DNA of 64,000 bases from UJ101 sp965262705 (GCA_965262705.1 OZ253556.1:1240001-1304000); one strand, 5' to 3'; numbered from the stretch's first letter, positions 53,762 to 62,198 are shown. The notes: a model not told the origin generated them from the letters alone. Numbers and translations: made by a program.

Positions 53762-55765
53762 TTATTTATAACTCCTGGTTTTTAATTCAATATTTTTAAA
53801 AACTAATTCCTCTTTATGCAAGATCGCTTTTGAGGGTTCTCCTGTATATTCCCAAGCTGCTACATAAGCAAAGTTTTTATCATCTCGTTTGGCCTCGCCA
53901 TCTTCGGTTACATGTTCTTCACGGAAGTGCCCGCCACAGGATTCCTCACGCGCTAAGGCATCTTTGGCAAATAGTTCTCCTAATTCCAAAAAATCGGCTA
54001 CACGCCCTGCTTTTTCCAGTTCGGTATTTATTTGTCTATCGCCGCCGGGCACTTTTACATCCTTCCAAAAATCTTCTCGTAAAGCAGCAATTTTTTCTAT
54101 TGCTTTTTCTAATCCTTCACGATTGCGAGCCATCCCGCACTTATCCCACATAATTCTTCCAAGTTTTTTATGGTAATAATCTACAGAATGCTTTCCTTTA
54201 TTATTTATGAAAAAAGCGATGCGTTCTTTTACCGCTGCTTCTGCCTCATCAAATTCTTTCGTATCGGTCGGTATTCTTCCAGTAAGAATATCATGGGACA
54301 GATAATCACCAATGGTATAAGGTAACACAAAATAACCATCTGCTAATCCTTGCATCAATGCAGAAGCCCCTAGTCGATTAGCACCATGGTCTGAAAAGTT
54401 TGCTTCTCCAACAGCATAACAACCCTCGATAGTACTCATCAAATTATAATCTACCCATATCCCGCCCATCGTATAATGCGTAGCGGGATAAATCATCATC
54501 GGTGTTTTATAAGGATTTTCGTCTATAATTTTCTCATACATTTGGAAAAGATTTCCATATTTAGCACGAACAATTCCTTCTCCCAACTCAATTATTTTCT
54601 CCTTAGAAGAATTTTCAATCCCATGAATAAGTGCCTGCTCGTTTCCATAGCGCTCAATAGCCGATTTAAAATCTAAATAAACCGCTTCTCCGGTTGAATT
54701 TACGCCATACCCGGCATCACAACGCTCCTTTGCAGCGCGTGAGGCCACATCTCTCGGCACCAGATTTCCAAAGGACGGATAGCGTCTTTCTAAGTAATAA
54801 TCACGATCTTCTTCAACTATCTCGGTAGGTTTTAATTTTCCTTCCCTTATCTTTATGGCATCCTCTTTTTTCCTCGGCACCCAAATACGCCCGTCGTTTC
54901 TAAGAGATTCAGACATCAGAGTTAATTTTGATTGATAATCGCCGGATCGTGGAATACAGGTTGGATGGATTTGCGTGTAGCAGGGATTAGCAAAATAAGC
55001 GCCTTTTTTATGTATTTTCCATGCAGCGGTTGCATTTGCCCCCATAGCATAGGTAGAAAGAAAATATACATTTCCATAGCCGCCGGATGCAATCACCACG
55101 GCATGCGCTGAGTGCCTTTCTATTTCTCCTGTAACTAAATTTCTGGCGATGATTCCTCTGGCTTTGCCGTTTATCTTCACTAAGTCTAACATCTCGTGGC
55201 GACTGTACATTTTTATCTTTCCACGGGCAATTTGCCGATTCATAGCAGCATAGGCGCCTAGTAATAACTGTTGCCCGGTTTGTCCTTTCGCATAAAACGT
55301 ACGAGATACCAAAACCCCGCCAAAAGAGCGGTTATCTAGCAATCCGCCATAATCCCTGGCAAAAGGGACGCCTTGCGCCACACATTGATCAATAATGTTA
55401 CTCGATACTTCCGCTAAGCGATAAACATTAGCCTCTCTTGAGCGGTAATCTCCTCCCTTGACCGTATCATAAAACAGCCGATAATCAGAATCTCCATCTC
55501 CCTGGTAGTTTTTTGAAGCATTAACTCCGCCCTGTGCAGCAATAGAATGTGCCCGACGAGGAGAATCCTGATAGCAAAAGGCTTTTACATTGTATCCTAA
55601 TTCTGCTAAAGTAGCTGCAGCCGACCCACCTGATAAACCCGTCCCGACTACGATAATATCTATTAGGCGTTTATTTGCCGGGTTCACTAAATTGATGTTT
55701 TCTTTATGTTTTGACCATTTTTTTGCCAGATCTCCATCGGGTATTTTAGCGTCTAATTTACTCAT
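53762..55765 (-). CDS. sdhA: Succinate dehydrogenase/fumarate reductase flavoprotein subunit
   Basis: Oxidises succinate (or reduces fumarate) with covalent FAD on the cytoplasmic face. It has 667 residues. FAD binding: VVGTGLSGGSAAATLAELG (40-57). The FAD-linking His is H73 in RAHSIAAQGG. HPTCIPRSGDYQSKL and THYTMGGIWVDYN are substrate-site regions, and ANRLGASALMQGLADG closes the FAD domain. C-terminal GGHFREEHVTEDGEA is typical. It lies 18 bp after sdhC. Confidence 0.97.
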   Translation of the reverse strand: MSKLDAKIPDGDLAKKWSKHKENINLVNPANKRLIDIIVVGTGLSGGSAAATLAELGYNVKAFCYQDSPRRAHSIAAQGGVNASKNYQGDGDSDYRLFYDTVKGGDYRSREANVYRLAEVSSNIIDQCVAQGVPFARDYGGLLDNRSFGGVLVSRTFYAKGQTGQQLLLGAYAAMNRQIARGKIKMYSRHEMLDLVKINGKARGIIARNLVTGEIERHSAHAVVIASGGYGNVYFLSTYAMGANATAAWKIHKKGAYFANPCYTQIHPTCIPRSGDYQSKLTLMSESLRNDGRIWVPRKKEDAIKIREGKLKPTEIVEEDRDYYLERRYPSFGNLVPRDVASRAAKERCDAGYGVNSTGEAVYLDFKSAIERYGNEQALIHGIENSSKEKIIELGEGIVRAKYGNLFQMYEKIIDENPYKTPMMIYPATHYTMGGIWVDYNLMSTIEGCYAVGEANFSDHGANRLGASALMQGLADGYFVLPYTIGDYLSHDILTGRIPTDTKEFDEAEAAVKERIAFFINNKGKHSVDYYHKKLGRIMWDKCGMARNREGLEKAIEKIAALREDFWKDVKVPGGDRQINTELEKAGRVADFLELGELFAKDALAREESCGGHFREEHVTEDGEAKRDDKNFAYVAAWEYTGEPSKAILHKEELVFKNIELKTRSYK

Positions 55766-55783
55766 AATTAAAATTTTATTGGG

Positions 55784-56479
55784 TTACAAAAAAGGTTTAA
55801 AATATAAATAAAGGGCAATTAATGAAAATCCTATAGAGATAAATATAAAATAAGTTCCCCCTATTTTCTTAACCCGGGAGGTATATTTAGTATGTGTTAG
55901 TCCGGTAGATTGAAAAGCAGAAGAAAAACCATGGCTGAGATGCACCCCAAGTATTATAAAGGATATTACATAAACAGCAACGTAAATGCTATTTTCAAAC
56001 TTGGCTTTTACAAGACCATAATGCCCCAATTGAGGAAATAATTCCTCGACTTGTCCTGACTTTATGGGATAGAAAAAATCTAAGAGATGGAGGATCAAAA
56101 AGAGCAATATTAAAATGCCGGTATAAATCATGGTGCGTGAAGCAAAGGAGGTGTGCGCCTTCCAATTATTTTTAGCATACGCAACCACTCCCCTGGCCTT
56201 CTTATTTTTCAAAGTGAGAAAAATTCCAAGAAAAATATGATAAATAAACCCCGCGGCCAGTACAAATTGCATAGCCTGTATCACTGGATTTGTCCCCATA
56301 AAATGCGACGCCTGGTTGAATAGAATGTCATCTTTTGGCAATAAGTTTCCTGAAACGTCTTTAGCTCCCGCAAGCAATGTAAGATTTACAGCAAGATGGA
56401 CAAGCAAGAATATCATGAGAAAAAAACCCGTTAATGCCATTATAAACTTTCGCCCCACAGACGAGGTTAAAAATTTCAT
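55784..56479 (-). CDS. sdhC: Succinate dehydrogenase cytochrome b subunit
   Basis: The membrane anchor and quinone site of the complex, of the single-subunit five-helix type seen with fumarate reductases. It has 231 residues. Hydrophobic segments lie at about 12-36, 65-88, 115-136, 166-185 and 205-225. His residues in or near them (LVHLAVN, FIYHIFLG, LILHLLDF, GVHLSHGF) fit two b-type hemes. First gene of sdhC-sdhA-(DUF)-sdhB. Confidence 0.94.
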   Translation of the reverse strand: MKFLTSSVGRKFIMALTGFFLMIFLLVHLAVNLTLLAGAKDVSGNLLPKDDILFNQASHFMGTNPVIQAMQFVLAAGFIYHIFLGIFLTLKNKKARGVVAYAKNNWKAHTSFASRTMIYTGILILLFLILHLLDFFYPIKSGQVEELFPQLGHYGLVKAKFENSIYVAVYVISFIILGVHLSHGFSSAFQSTGLTHTKYTSRVKKIGGTYFIFISIGFSLIALYLYFKPFL

Positions 56480-56582
56480 AATTATCCTTATTTACTTAAT
56501 TTTACTAATTGTTTGCAAATATAAGGCACGTAGTGTTTAGAATGAAACTATATTAGAATGCGCTATAAAAGATTGAAATAAT

Positions 56583-56675
56583 AAGACCGTTGCAGAACAC
56601 ATAAAAAATATGAAAAAGAAAGCATTTAGCTTGCGCTGACTTGCAGTTCCCAAGGTCCTTTTTTCAACATCTCAA
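56583..56675. repeat. Deleted MITE copy upstream of sdhC
   Basis: Starts AAGACCGTTGCAGAACAC and runs through TATGAAAAAGAAAGCATTTAGC into a GCGCTGACTTGCAGTTCC module; the right end is reduced to CCTTTTTTCAACATCTC. It lies between the divergent ends of sdhC and lysS. Confidence 0.75.
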
Positions 56676-56698
56676 TATTTTTTAAGAAATAACAACGT

Positions 56699-58387
56699 CT
56701 ATAAAACCCTGACAAAAAGACCTTCTTCCGTTTTTTCTACCTTAGCAAGATGATTTTTAGTCAATTCTTTGATTGCTTTATCCCATTTTTTATTAGATAA
56801 TCCGCTTTTGGCTTTTAGTTCACCCAAATCTATCTTTTCAGCTTTTTTCAAAAGGGTTAGAATGGCTTTTGCCTCCTCACTAACTGCCAATGGAGCGCGC
56901 TCGGGTTTCATTTGAGGGAAGAATAAAACTTCTTGTATAGAGGCGTTATTCGTCAGGAACATAATTAATCGGTCCATCCCAATCCCCAGCCCGGAGGCAG
57001 GAGGCATTCCATAAGCTAGTGCACGTAAAAAATCATGGTCGATAAACATCGCTTCCTCATCTCCCTTTTTACTTAGTTCAAACTGTTTTTCAAAGCGCGC
57101 CTGCTGATCTAAAGGGTCATTCAGTTCTGAATAAGCATTGGCTATCTCTTTGCCGCAAACGATTAATTCAAAACGCTCTGTTAGCCCTGGGGTATCGCGG
57201 TGCGCCTTGGTAAGCGGAGACATTTCCTTCGGATAGTCCATAATAAAGGTGGGCTGAATATAGTGCTCTTCACATTTTTCCCCAAATATTTCATCTATTA
57301 TTTTTCCTTTCCCCATTGTTTTATCTACCTCGATTCCAATCGATTTTGCCGCTTCGTATAACTCTTCTTCTGTTTTTTCGAGGACATTGATACCGGTAAA
57401 TTTTAAAATCGAATCGCATATCGCTACTCTTTTATATGGGGCTTTAAAATCAATTTCATGGCTTCCGAAAACTGCTTTTGTTGTTCCATTGACGGCAAGA
57501 GCTACATGCTCTAACAGCCGCTCGGTAAAGTCCATCATCCAAAAATAATCTTTGTACGCAACATAGATTTCCATCGCGGTAAACTCAGGGTTATGTGAAC
57601 GGTCCATCCCTTCGTTACGAAAATTTTTTGAAAACTCATAAACGCCGTCAAACCCTCCTACAATCAAACGCTTTAAGTATAATTCATTAGCAATTCTCAT
57701 ATATAGCGGAATATTCAAACTGTTGTGATGCGTAAGGAAAGGGCGGGCTGCAGCACCTCCCGGAATAGGCTGCAAAACAGGAGTTTCAACCTCCATATAT
57801 CCGGCATGATTAAAAAAATCACGCATGGCGCTAAACATTTTGGTGCGTTTAATAAAAATTTCTTTAAGTTCCGGATTTACGGTTAAGTCAGCATAGCGCT
57901 GTCGGTACCGCATTTCAGGGTCAGTAAAGGCATCGTAAATATTTCCTTCTGCATCCACTTTAGGCAAGGGTAAAGGCTTAATGGATTTCGTCAGCAAAGT
58001 AAAATCTTTTACTAAAACGGTTTTTTCTCCCACCTTTGTTTTGAATAATTCACCTTCAATACCGATAATATCGCCGATATCTAAAAGTTTTTTATACAAG
58101 TCATTATATTTCGCTTTATCTTCACCCAGGCAAATTTCATCGCGATTGAAATAAAGCTGTATCCGCCCCCGGCTGTCTTGAAGTTCTGCGAAAGACGCTG
58201 AACCCTGAATCCTGCGACTCATTAATCGACCAGCAATAATCACTTTTTTTCCGGCAGTAAATTCTTTTTTTATCTCCGAACTCAAATGATCAACCGGATA
58301 CATAGCTGCCGGAAAAGGATTAATTCCCAGCGCTTTGATTTTATCTAACTTTTTTTTTCGTACTATTTCTTGTTCAGACAATGACAT
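56699..58387 (-). CDS. lysS: Lysyl-tRNA synthetase, class II
   Basis: Charges tRNA-Lys. From the start at 58387 it has 562 residues (MSLSEQEIVRKKKLDKI). A longer frame to 58411 adds eight unlikely residues. The N-terminal OB-fold (about 45-150; VIIAGRLMSRRIQGSASFAELQD) is followed by the class II core: motif 1 FFNHAGYMEVETPVLQPIPGG, motif 2 FRNEGMDRSHNPEFTAMEIYVAY and motif 3 GLGIGMDRLIMFL. About 65 residues after the core form a small winged-helix-like tail (LGELKAKSGLSNKKWDKAIKELTKNHL), common in Bacteroidota enzymes. Confidence 0.97.
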   Translation of the reverse strand: MSLSEQEIVRKKKLDKIKALGINPFPAAMYPVDHLSSEIKKEFTAGKKVIIAGRLMSRRIQGSASFAELQDSRGRIQLYFNRDEICLGEDKAKYNDLYKKLLDIGDIIGIEGELFKTKVGEKTVLVKDFTLLTKSIKPLPLPKVDAEGNIYDAFTDPEMRYRQRYADLTVNPELKEIFIKRTKMFSAMRDFFNHAGYMEVETPVLQPIPGGAAARPFLTHHNSLNIPLYMRIANELYLKRLIVGGFDGVYEFSKNFRNEGMDRSHNPEFTAMEIYVAYKDYFWMMDFTERLLEHVALAVNGTTKAVFGSHEIDFKAPYKRVAICDSILKFTGINVLEKTEEELYEAAKSIGIEVDKTMGKGKIIDEIFGEKCEEHYIQPTFIMDYPKEMSPLTKAHRDTPGLTERFELIVCGKEIANAYSELNDPLDQQARFEKQFELSKKGDEEAMFIDHDFLRALAYGMPPASGLGIGMDRLIMFLTNNASIQEVLFFPQMKPERAPLAVSEEAKAILTLLKKAEKIDLGELKAKSGLSNKKWDKAIKELTKNHLAKVEKTEEGLFVRVL

Positions 58388-58477
58388 AATTCGTTTTTTA
58401 CACCACGGCAAAAATAATTATTTCTCTTTTTTAAGCTAACTCTAATTATTGAGTAACCGAGTTTCAATAGCATTAAA

Positions 58478-58593
58478 AGAATTAAATCCTCACAACCAAA
58501 AGGTTGTTCTGGGGTTTAATTTTTATTGGGCATTGCATTTCGGCAAACTCAATACAAGCATTTTTTTGCCAAAGTGCTTTTTGCAACGGTCTC
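58478..58593. mobile_element. MITE right half upstream of the cysteine leader
   Basis: The right end TTTTTGCAACGGTCTC and the interior (AAAAGGTTGTTCTGG) are intact; the left third is missing. A CGGCAAACTCAATACAAGC piece is inserted. It ends 15 bp before the promoter box of the cysE leader. Confidence 0.82.
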
Positions 58594-58608
58594 AATTTAA
58601 TTTTTTAT

Positions 58609-58616
58609 TATCTTTG
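58609..58616 (+). promoter_or_regulatory. Candidate -7 promoter box TATCTTTG of the cysE-cysK operon
   Basis: Exact TAnnTTTG match, with the leader ATG 8 bp later. The nearest TTTG upstream (58580-58583) lies inside the MITE end, 25 bp away, longer than usual for a -33 box. Confidence 0.6.
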
Positions 58617-58624
58617 TGCCCTAC

Positions 58625-58663
58625 ATGAGCAAGATTATTTTTCTTTATTGTTGTTGTTGCTAA
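58625..58663 (+). CDS. Poly-cysteine leader peptide upstream of cysE-cysK
   Basis: A 12-codon ORF reads MSKIIFLYCCCC and ends in TAA. The four Cys codons (TGT TGT TGT TGC, 58649-58660) stand directly before the stop. It lies just after a promoter box and 90 bp ahead of serine acetyltransferase, the first cysteine-specific gene. Cysteine is normally rare, so four in a row at this place are unlikely by chance. The expected role is to sense charged Cys-tRNA by ribosome stalling. Poly-Cys upstream ORFs with this role are known from actinobacteria; I know of none in Bacteroidota. No homologue search was possible. Confidence 0.82.
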   Translation: MSKIIFLYCCCC

Positions 58664-58664
58664 A

Positions 58665-58693
58665 AGTAACTTTCTTTTTATAAGATAGTTATT
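58665..58693 (+). promoter_or_regulatory. Hairpin following the cysteine leader peptide
   Basis: AGTAACT (58665-58671) pairs with AGTTATT (58687-58693, one G-U), and inside it TCTT (58673-58676) pairs with AAGA (58682-58685). It starts 1 nt after the leader stop, so a ribosome on the Cys codons would cover its 5' arm. A direct T run is missing; T-rich tracts come 18-45 nt later (58712-58738). It could act on translation, on Rho, or as a weak terminator. AT-rich, so stability is modest. Confidence 0.5.
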
Positions 58694-58753
58694 CTTTAAT
58701 CGCTTTCCCTATTTTTTATTCATTTTTTTTATTTTTTTAAAAATTTAACTTCC

Positions 58754-59572
58754 ATGAAGCAACACATAAGCAAAACCATTCAAGAATTTTATCCCAGACA
58801 TACGTTACCGGTTGATAAAAAAGCGCTCGAGGAGATTATTCATCGCCTTTTTAATATTTTATTTCCTGTTTGCCTTAACGCTGAGGGAAAAAACTGCGAC
58901 CGTACTTTATCTGAAATTTATGAAACACTCTTAAACAACCTTGAGAATATAAAAAGTGTAAAAAACCCAGTGGATAAAGTAAGCTTTTTCTTCGAACAAT
59001 TACCGAGAATACATGAAAAACTTTATAAGGACGCAGAAGCCTTTTATAAAAATGATCCGGCAGCTTATTCTGTCGAAGAGGTTATTTTAACTTATCCGGG
59101 ATTTTATGCCCTGGCTGTTCATCGAATGGCGCATATATTACACAAAATGAAGATTCCAATTATTCCAAGACTCTGGGCTGAGTATGCACATACAAAAGGC
59201 GGAATTGATATTCATCCGGGTGCGACTATAGGAGAGCGATTCTTTTTAGACCATGCTACAGGAGTAGTTATAGGAGAGACCTGCATCATTGGTAATGACG
59301 TAAAAGTATATCAAAACGTTACGCTTGGCGCCTTGCATGTAGCCAAGAGTATGCAAAACAAAAAACGACACCCGACAATACAGGACAATGTTATTATTTA
59401 TTCCGGAGCGACGATTCTGGGAGGAGAAACCATAATTGGGCACGATACAACGATTGGCGGGAGCGTTTGGATTACGCAAAGTATTGAGCCGTTTTCATTG
59501 GTTTATCATACACATCAAATGCGGCAAAAAACGGCAAAAGATTTTATAGAACCCATTAATTTCATTATCTAA
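58754..59572 (+). CDS. cysE: Serine O-acetyltransferase
   Basis: Acetylates serine to O-acetylserine for cysteine synthesis. It has 272 residues, the length of the EpsC-type members in Bacteroidota. The N-terminal helical part is followed by a left-handed beta helix of hexapeptide repeats (about 150-250; IDIHPGATIGERFFLDHATGVVIGETCIIGNDVKVYQNVTLGAL and NVIIYSGATILGGETIIGHDTTIGGSVWI). The catalytic His is in LDHATG. cysK follows after 33 bp. The C-terminal Ile is usual for binding to CysK. Confidence 0.95.
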   Translation: MKQHISKTIQEFYPRHTLPVDKKALEEIIHRLFNILFPVCLNAEGKNCDRTLSEIYETLLNNLENIKSVKNPVDKVSFFFEQLPRIHEKLYKDAEAFYKNDPAAYSVEEVILTYPGFYALAVHRMAHILHKMKIPIIPRLWAEYAHTKGGIDIHPGATIGERFFLDHATGVVIGETCIIGNDVKVYQNVTLGALHVAKSMQNKKRHPTIQDNVIIYSGATILGGETIIGHDTTIGGSVWITQSIEPFSLVYHTHQMRQKTAKDFIEPINFII

Positions 59573-59605
59573 TCATTAATTTTATCATCTAAAAATATTA
59601 AAATC

Positions 59606-60511
59606 ATGAAAGCAAACAACATTACAGAACTTATCGGGAATACCCCGCATGTAAAACTCAGTAGACTTTTTCCTAATCATCAAGTTTGGATGAAGTTAGA
59701 ACGCCAAAATCCGGGTGCGAGCATTAAGGACAGGATCGCACTTGCCATGATTGAAGCGGCTGAACAGAAAGGCACTTTAAAAAAAGGAGGTACGATTGTT
59801 GAGCCGACTTCTGGTAATACCGGTATCGGGCTCTCAATGATAGGGGCGGTAAAAGGTTACCGAGTGATCTTGACTATGCCTGAATCTGCGTCAGTAGAAC
59901 GGCGTAAAATCATGAAAGCCTATGGTGCAGAATTTATATTAACCCCTAAAGAAAAAGGGATGAAAGGCGCTATTGAGCGAGCCGGCGAATTGGTAAATGA
60001 AATAGATCATGCGGTTATTTTACAGCAGTTTGAGAATGAATCGAATCCGGAAATTCATCGTAAGGCTACCGCTCAGGAAATTTTAAACGATTTTGATCAA
60101 ATTGATTATCTTATTACCGGTGTGGGTACGGGCGGTCATATTACCGGTGTATCCGAGGTATTGAAACAACAATTTAAAAACCTGAAAACGTATGCCGTTG
60201 AGCCGGAAACTTCTGCCGTTATATCAGGAGGTGAACCCGGACCTAGCGTTATTCAGGGAATTGGAGCGGGCTTTATCCCAGAAAATTTACATACGGAAAC
60301 TTTAGACGGCGCCATTAAAGTAGGGAAAGAGGCGTCTTTTATTATGGCGAGAAAAATTGCTAAGACCGAAGGAATTTTTGTGGGTATTTCAACCGGGGCT
60401 TCGCTGGCTGCTGTTGAGAAAAAACTCAACGAAATTAAACCGGATGAAGTGGTGCTTACCTTTAATTATGATACCGGCGAGCGCTATTTGTCAATTGAGG
60501 GATTGTATTGA
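59606..60511 (+). CDS. cysK: Cysteine synthase (O-acetylserine sulfhydrylase)
   Basis: Makes cysteine from O-acetylserine and sulfide with PLP. It has 301 residues. PLP lysine: K41 in GASIKDRIA. Phosphate and substrate loops: PTSGNTGIGL and GVGTGGHITG. FVGISTGASLAAVEKKL is near the C-terminus. It has the length of the CysK/CysM group; thiosulfate use cannot be excluded. The last two bases of the TGA stop come from a MITE inserted there; the segment coding Gly-Leu-Tyr-stop is repeated after the MITE. Confidence 0.95.
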   Translation: MKANNITELIGNTPHVKLSRLFPNHQVWMKLERQNPGASIKDRIALAMIEAAEQKGTLKKGGTIVEPTSGNTGIGLSMIGAVKGYRVILTMPESASVERRKIMKAYGAEFILTPKEKGMKGAIERAGELVNEIDHAVILQQFENESNPEIHRKATAQEILNDFDQIDYLITGVGTGGHITGVSEVLKQQFKNLKTYAVEPETSAVISGGEPGPSVIQGIGAGFIPENLHTETLDGAIKVGKEASFIMARKIAKTEGIFVGISTGASLAAVEKKLNEIKPDEVVLTFNYDTGERYLSIEGLY

Positions 60512-60706
60512 GACCGTTGCAAAAAGCACGTTAACAAAAAAATTCAACACCCGAGGAACTGCAAGTCAGCGTAAGCTAAAATTAAATCCCGGAGCGACCT
60601 AATGGTTGTGAAGATTTTAATTTTCGGTAGCTGAGCCTGTCGAAGTAAGGAAGCAGTTTGAAGTTAGATGCGTTCTTTTTCATACTTTTTATGTGTTCTG
60701 CAACGG
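60510..60706. mobile_element. MITE copy at the cysK stop, flanked by a 14-bp direct repeat
   Basis: Left end GAGACCGTTGCA intact; the right end stops at TGCAACG. GGGATTGTATTGAG occurs at 60499-60512 and again at 60705-60718. The interior carries a CTGAGCCTGTCGAAG palindrome and a CTGCAAGTCAGCGTAAGCT module. The stretch 60719-60860 holds further debris of the same kind. Confidence 0.85.
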
Positions 60707-60861
60707 GATTGTATTGAGGTTTTTTCTTGGCTTAAATGCCGTCTAATTTTAAGAGTGAGAACTTTAGTTTACGTTGACCTGCAGCGGATAGCGTGCATTT
60801 CGACAAACTCAATACAAGCTTTTTTTGTTAGCGTGCTTTCTGCAAGGGGATCCTTTTTTAT

Positions 60862-60999
60862 ATTGATTACGGGCTTTGCGGGGCGAGCGTTAGGGATAGC
60901 AGCGGTATCCTTTTTCTTGGGGCAGCGTGTCGCCCCAAGAAAAAGATAAAGCGGACAGCCCGACCGCCGCAAGGCGGGAACGCCCAAAAAAGAATCAAT
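60862..60999. ncRNA. Structured GC-rich intergenic element of a Bacteroidota type
   Basis: A 138-bp segment far richer in GC than its surroundings. Outer arms ATTGATT/AATCAAT; then GGGC..GTT with AACGCCC; a small stem GGATA/TATCC (60894-60910); and a perfect 14-bp stem CTTTTTCTTGGGGC (60910-60923) with GCCCCAAGAAAAAG (60932-60945). GCGAGCGTTAGGGATAGCAG and AAAGCGGACAGCCCGACCGC look like an intergenic element I recall from many Bacteroidota genomes; its function is unknown to me. It could be an RNA or a DNA repeat. Direction not certain. Confidence 0.6.
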
Positions 61000-61088
61000 G
61001 ATAGCAGCCTTTTGACTTCTCTGACTTGCAGTTGTGAGAGTGCTTTTTGTAAAGATCTCGAATTAATTTTTTTAATTATTTTTGAAGA

Positions 61089-61982
61089 ATGAACTGGGAG
61101 ACGACCTTAGGTCATTATCAAAACTATCTTAAATTAGAGCGTAATCTATCTGAAAATACGGTTGAAAGCTATGGGAGAGATTTAAAAAAAATAGCAATTT
61201 TTTATGCTGATTGCCTGCCTGAAGACTTAACGCAAGAGCAAATACAGTGTTATATTTATGAAATAGCCAAAACGGGAATTGGACCTCAAACGCAGGCAAG
61301 AATGATCTCCAGCCTGAAGAGTTTTTATAACTATTTGTTATTAGAAAACTTAATCGAAGTGAATCCTACCCGGTTGTTAGAATCGCCTAAATTGGGGCGA
61401 AAAATCCCTGATACCCTTTCAACTCCTGAAATTGACGCCCTGATAAGTGCTATTGATTTGAGCAGTAAAGAAGGTGAACGCAACAGAGCCATCATCGAAA
61501 CGCTTTATAGCTGCGGTTTGCGCGTCTCCGAACTGATTAATTTAAAATATTCTGACTTATTTTTTGAAGAGGGATTTATCCGAATACTGGGAAAAGGAAA
61601 TAAGCAGCGGCTTGTTCCGATTAATGCTTATACTATTAAAATAATTAATCTTTATGTAAATCATGTTCGTATCCATCAATCCGCACAGCGGAGCGAAAAT
61701 GATATTCTATTCTTGAATCGGCGTGGGCACCGGCTTACGAGGGTAATGATCTTTACGATTATTCGAAAGTTAGCAGAGGAAACAGGGCTTAATAAAAAAA
61801 TAAGTCCGCATACCTTCCGACATTCTTTTGCCACGCATTTACTGCAGAATGGCGCTAACCTGCGTGCTATTCAGCAAATGCTGGGGCACGAAAGTATTAC
61901 TACCACAGAAATTTATACGCATATTAGTCAGGAACACTTGCGAGAAACCATTATACAACATCATCCAAGGGGTCAAGAATAA
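61089..61982 (+). CDS. xerD: Tyrosine recombinase XerD/XerC type
   Basis: Resolves chromosome dimers at dif. It has 297 residues. N-terminal SAM-like DNA-binding domain (1-100; LERNLSENTVESYGRDLKK). Catalytic residues: R145 (CGLRVSEL), K169 (GKGNKQR), H241 and R244 (HTFRHSFATHLL), H267 (LGHESI) and nucleophile Y276 (TEIYTH). The complete set and length fit housekeeping XerD better than a phage or transposon integrase. It stands next to mobile-element debris, so a transposon origin was considered, but nothing suggests it. Confidence 0.93.
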   Translation: MNWETTLGHYQNYLKLERNLSENTVESYGRDLKKIAIFYADCLPEDLTQEQIQCYIYEIAKTGIGPQTQARMISSLKSFYNYLLLENLIEVNPTRLLESPKLGRKIPDTLSTPEIDALISAIDLSSKEGERNRAIIETLYSCGLRVSELINLKYSDLFFEEGFIRILGKGNKQRLVPINAYTIKIINLYVNHVRIHQSAQRSENDILFLNRRGHRLTRVMIFTIIRKLAEETGLNKKISPHTFRHSFATHLLQNGANLRAIQQMLGHESITTTEIYTHISQEHLRETIIQHHPRGQE

Positions 61983-61986
61983 AAGC

Positions 61987-62060
61987 ATGAGACCGTTGCA
62001 GAACAAATAATAAAGTATGAAAAAGAAAGTATTTAGCTTTAAACTGCTTCTGTAAGCCCC
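61987..62060. repeat. MITE left third after xerD
   Basis: GAGACCGTTGCAGAACAAAT and onward through GAAAAAGAAAGTATTTAGC, cut off at a run of nine C (62059-62067). No right end. Confidence 0.78.
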
Positions 62061-62120
62061 CCCCCTCCTAAATTAACGTGAGTTCGATTTAATAAAAGGT
62101 GTTTTATTGTTATATAAAAA

Positions 62121-62198
62121 GCAGGAAATAAGTATATTTAAGCATTTAAATTCAAATATTTAACTTATTTTCTGCTTATGATTTCTACAGATAAAATT
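62121..62198 (+). mobile_element. Possible left end of a second, different IS
   Basis: An inverted repeat (GCAGGAAATAAGT at 62121-62133, AACTTATTTTCTGC at 62162-62175) precedes an ATG at 62179 with MISTDKI before the frame enters the IS at 62199. MISTDKI resembles the start of some Bacteroidota transposases (I recall similar starts in IS982-type proteins). Weak evidence. Confidence 0.3.

Noticed and set aside
61089..61982. Integrase of a mobile island
   Set aside because: Length and motifs fit housekeeping XerD; no attachment repeats or cargo genes are visible nearby.
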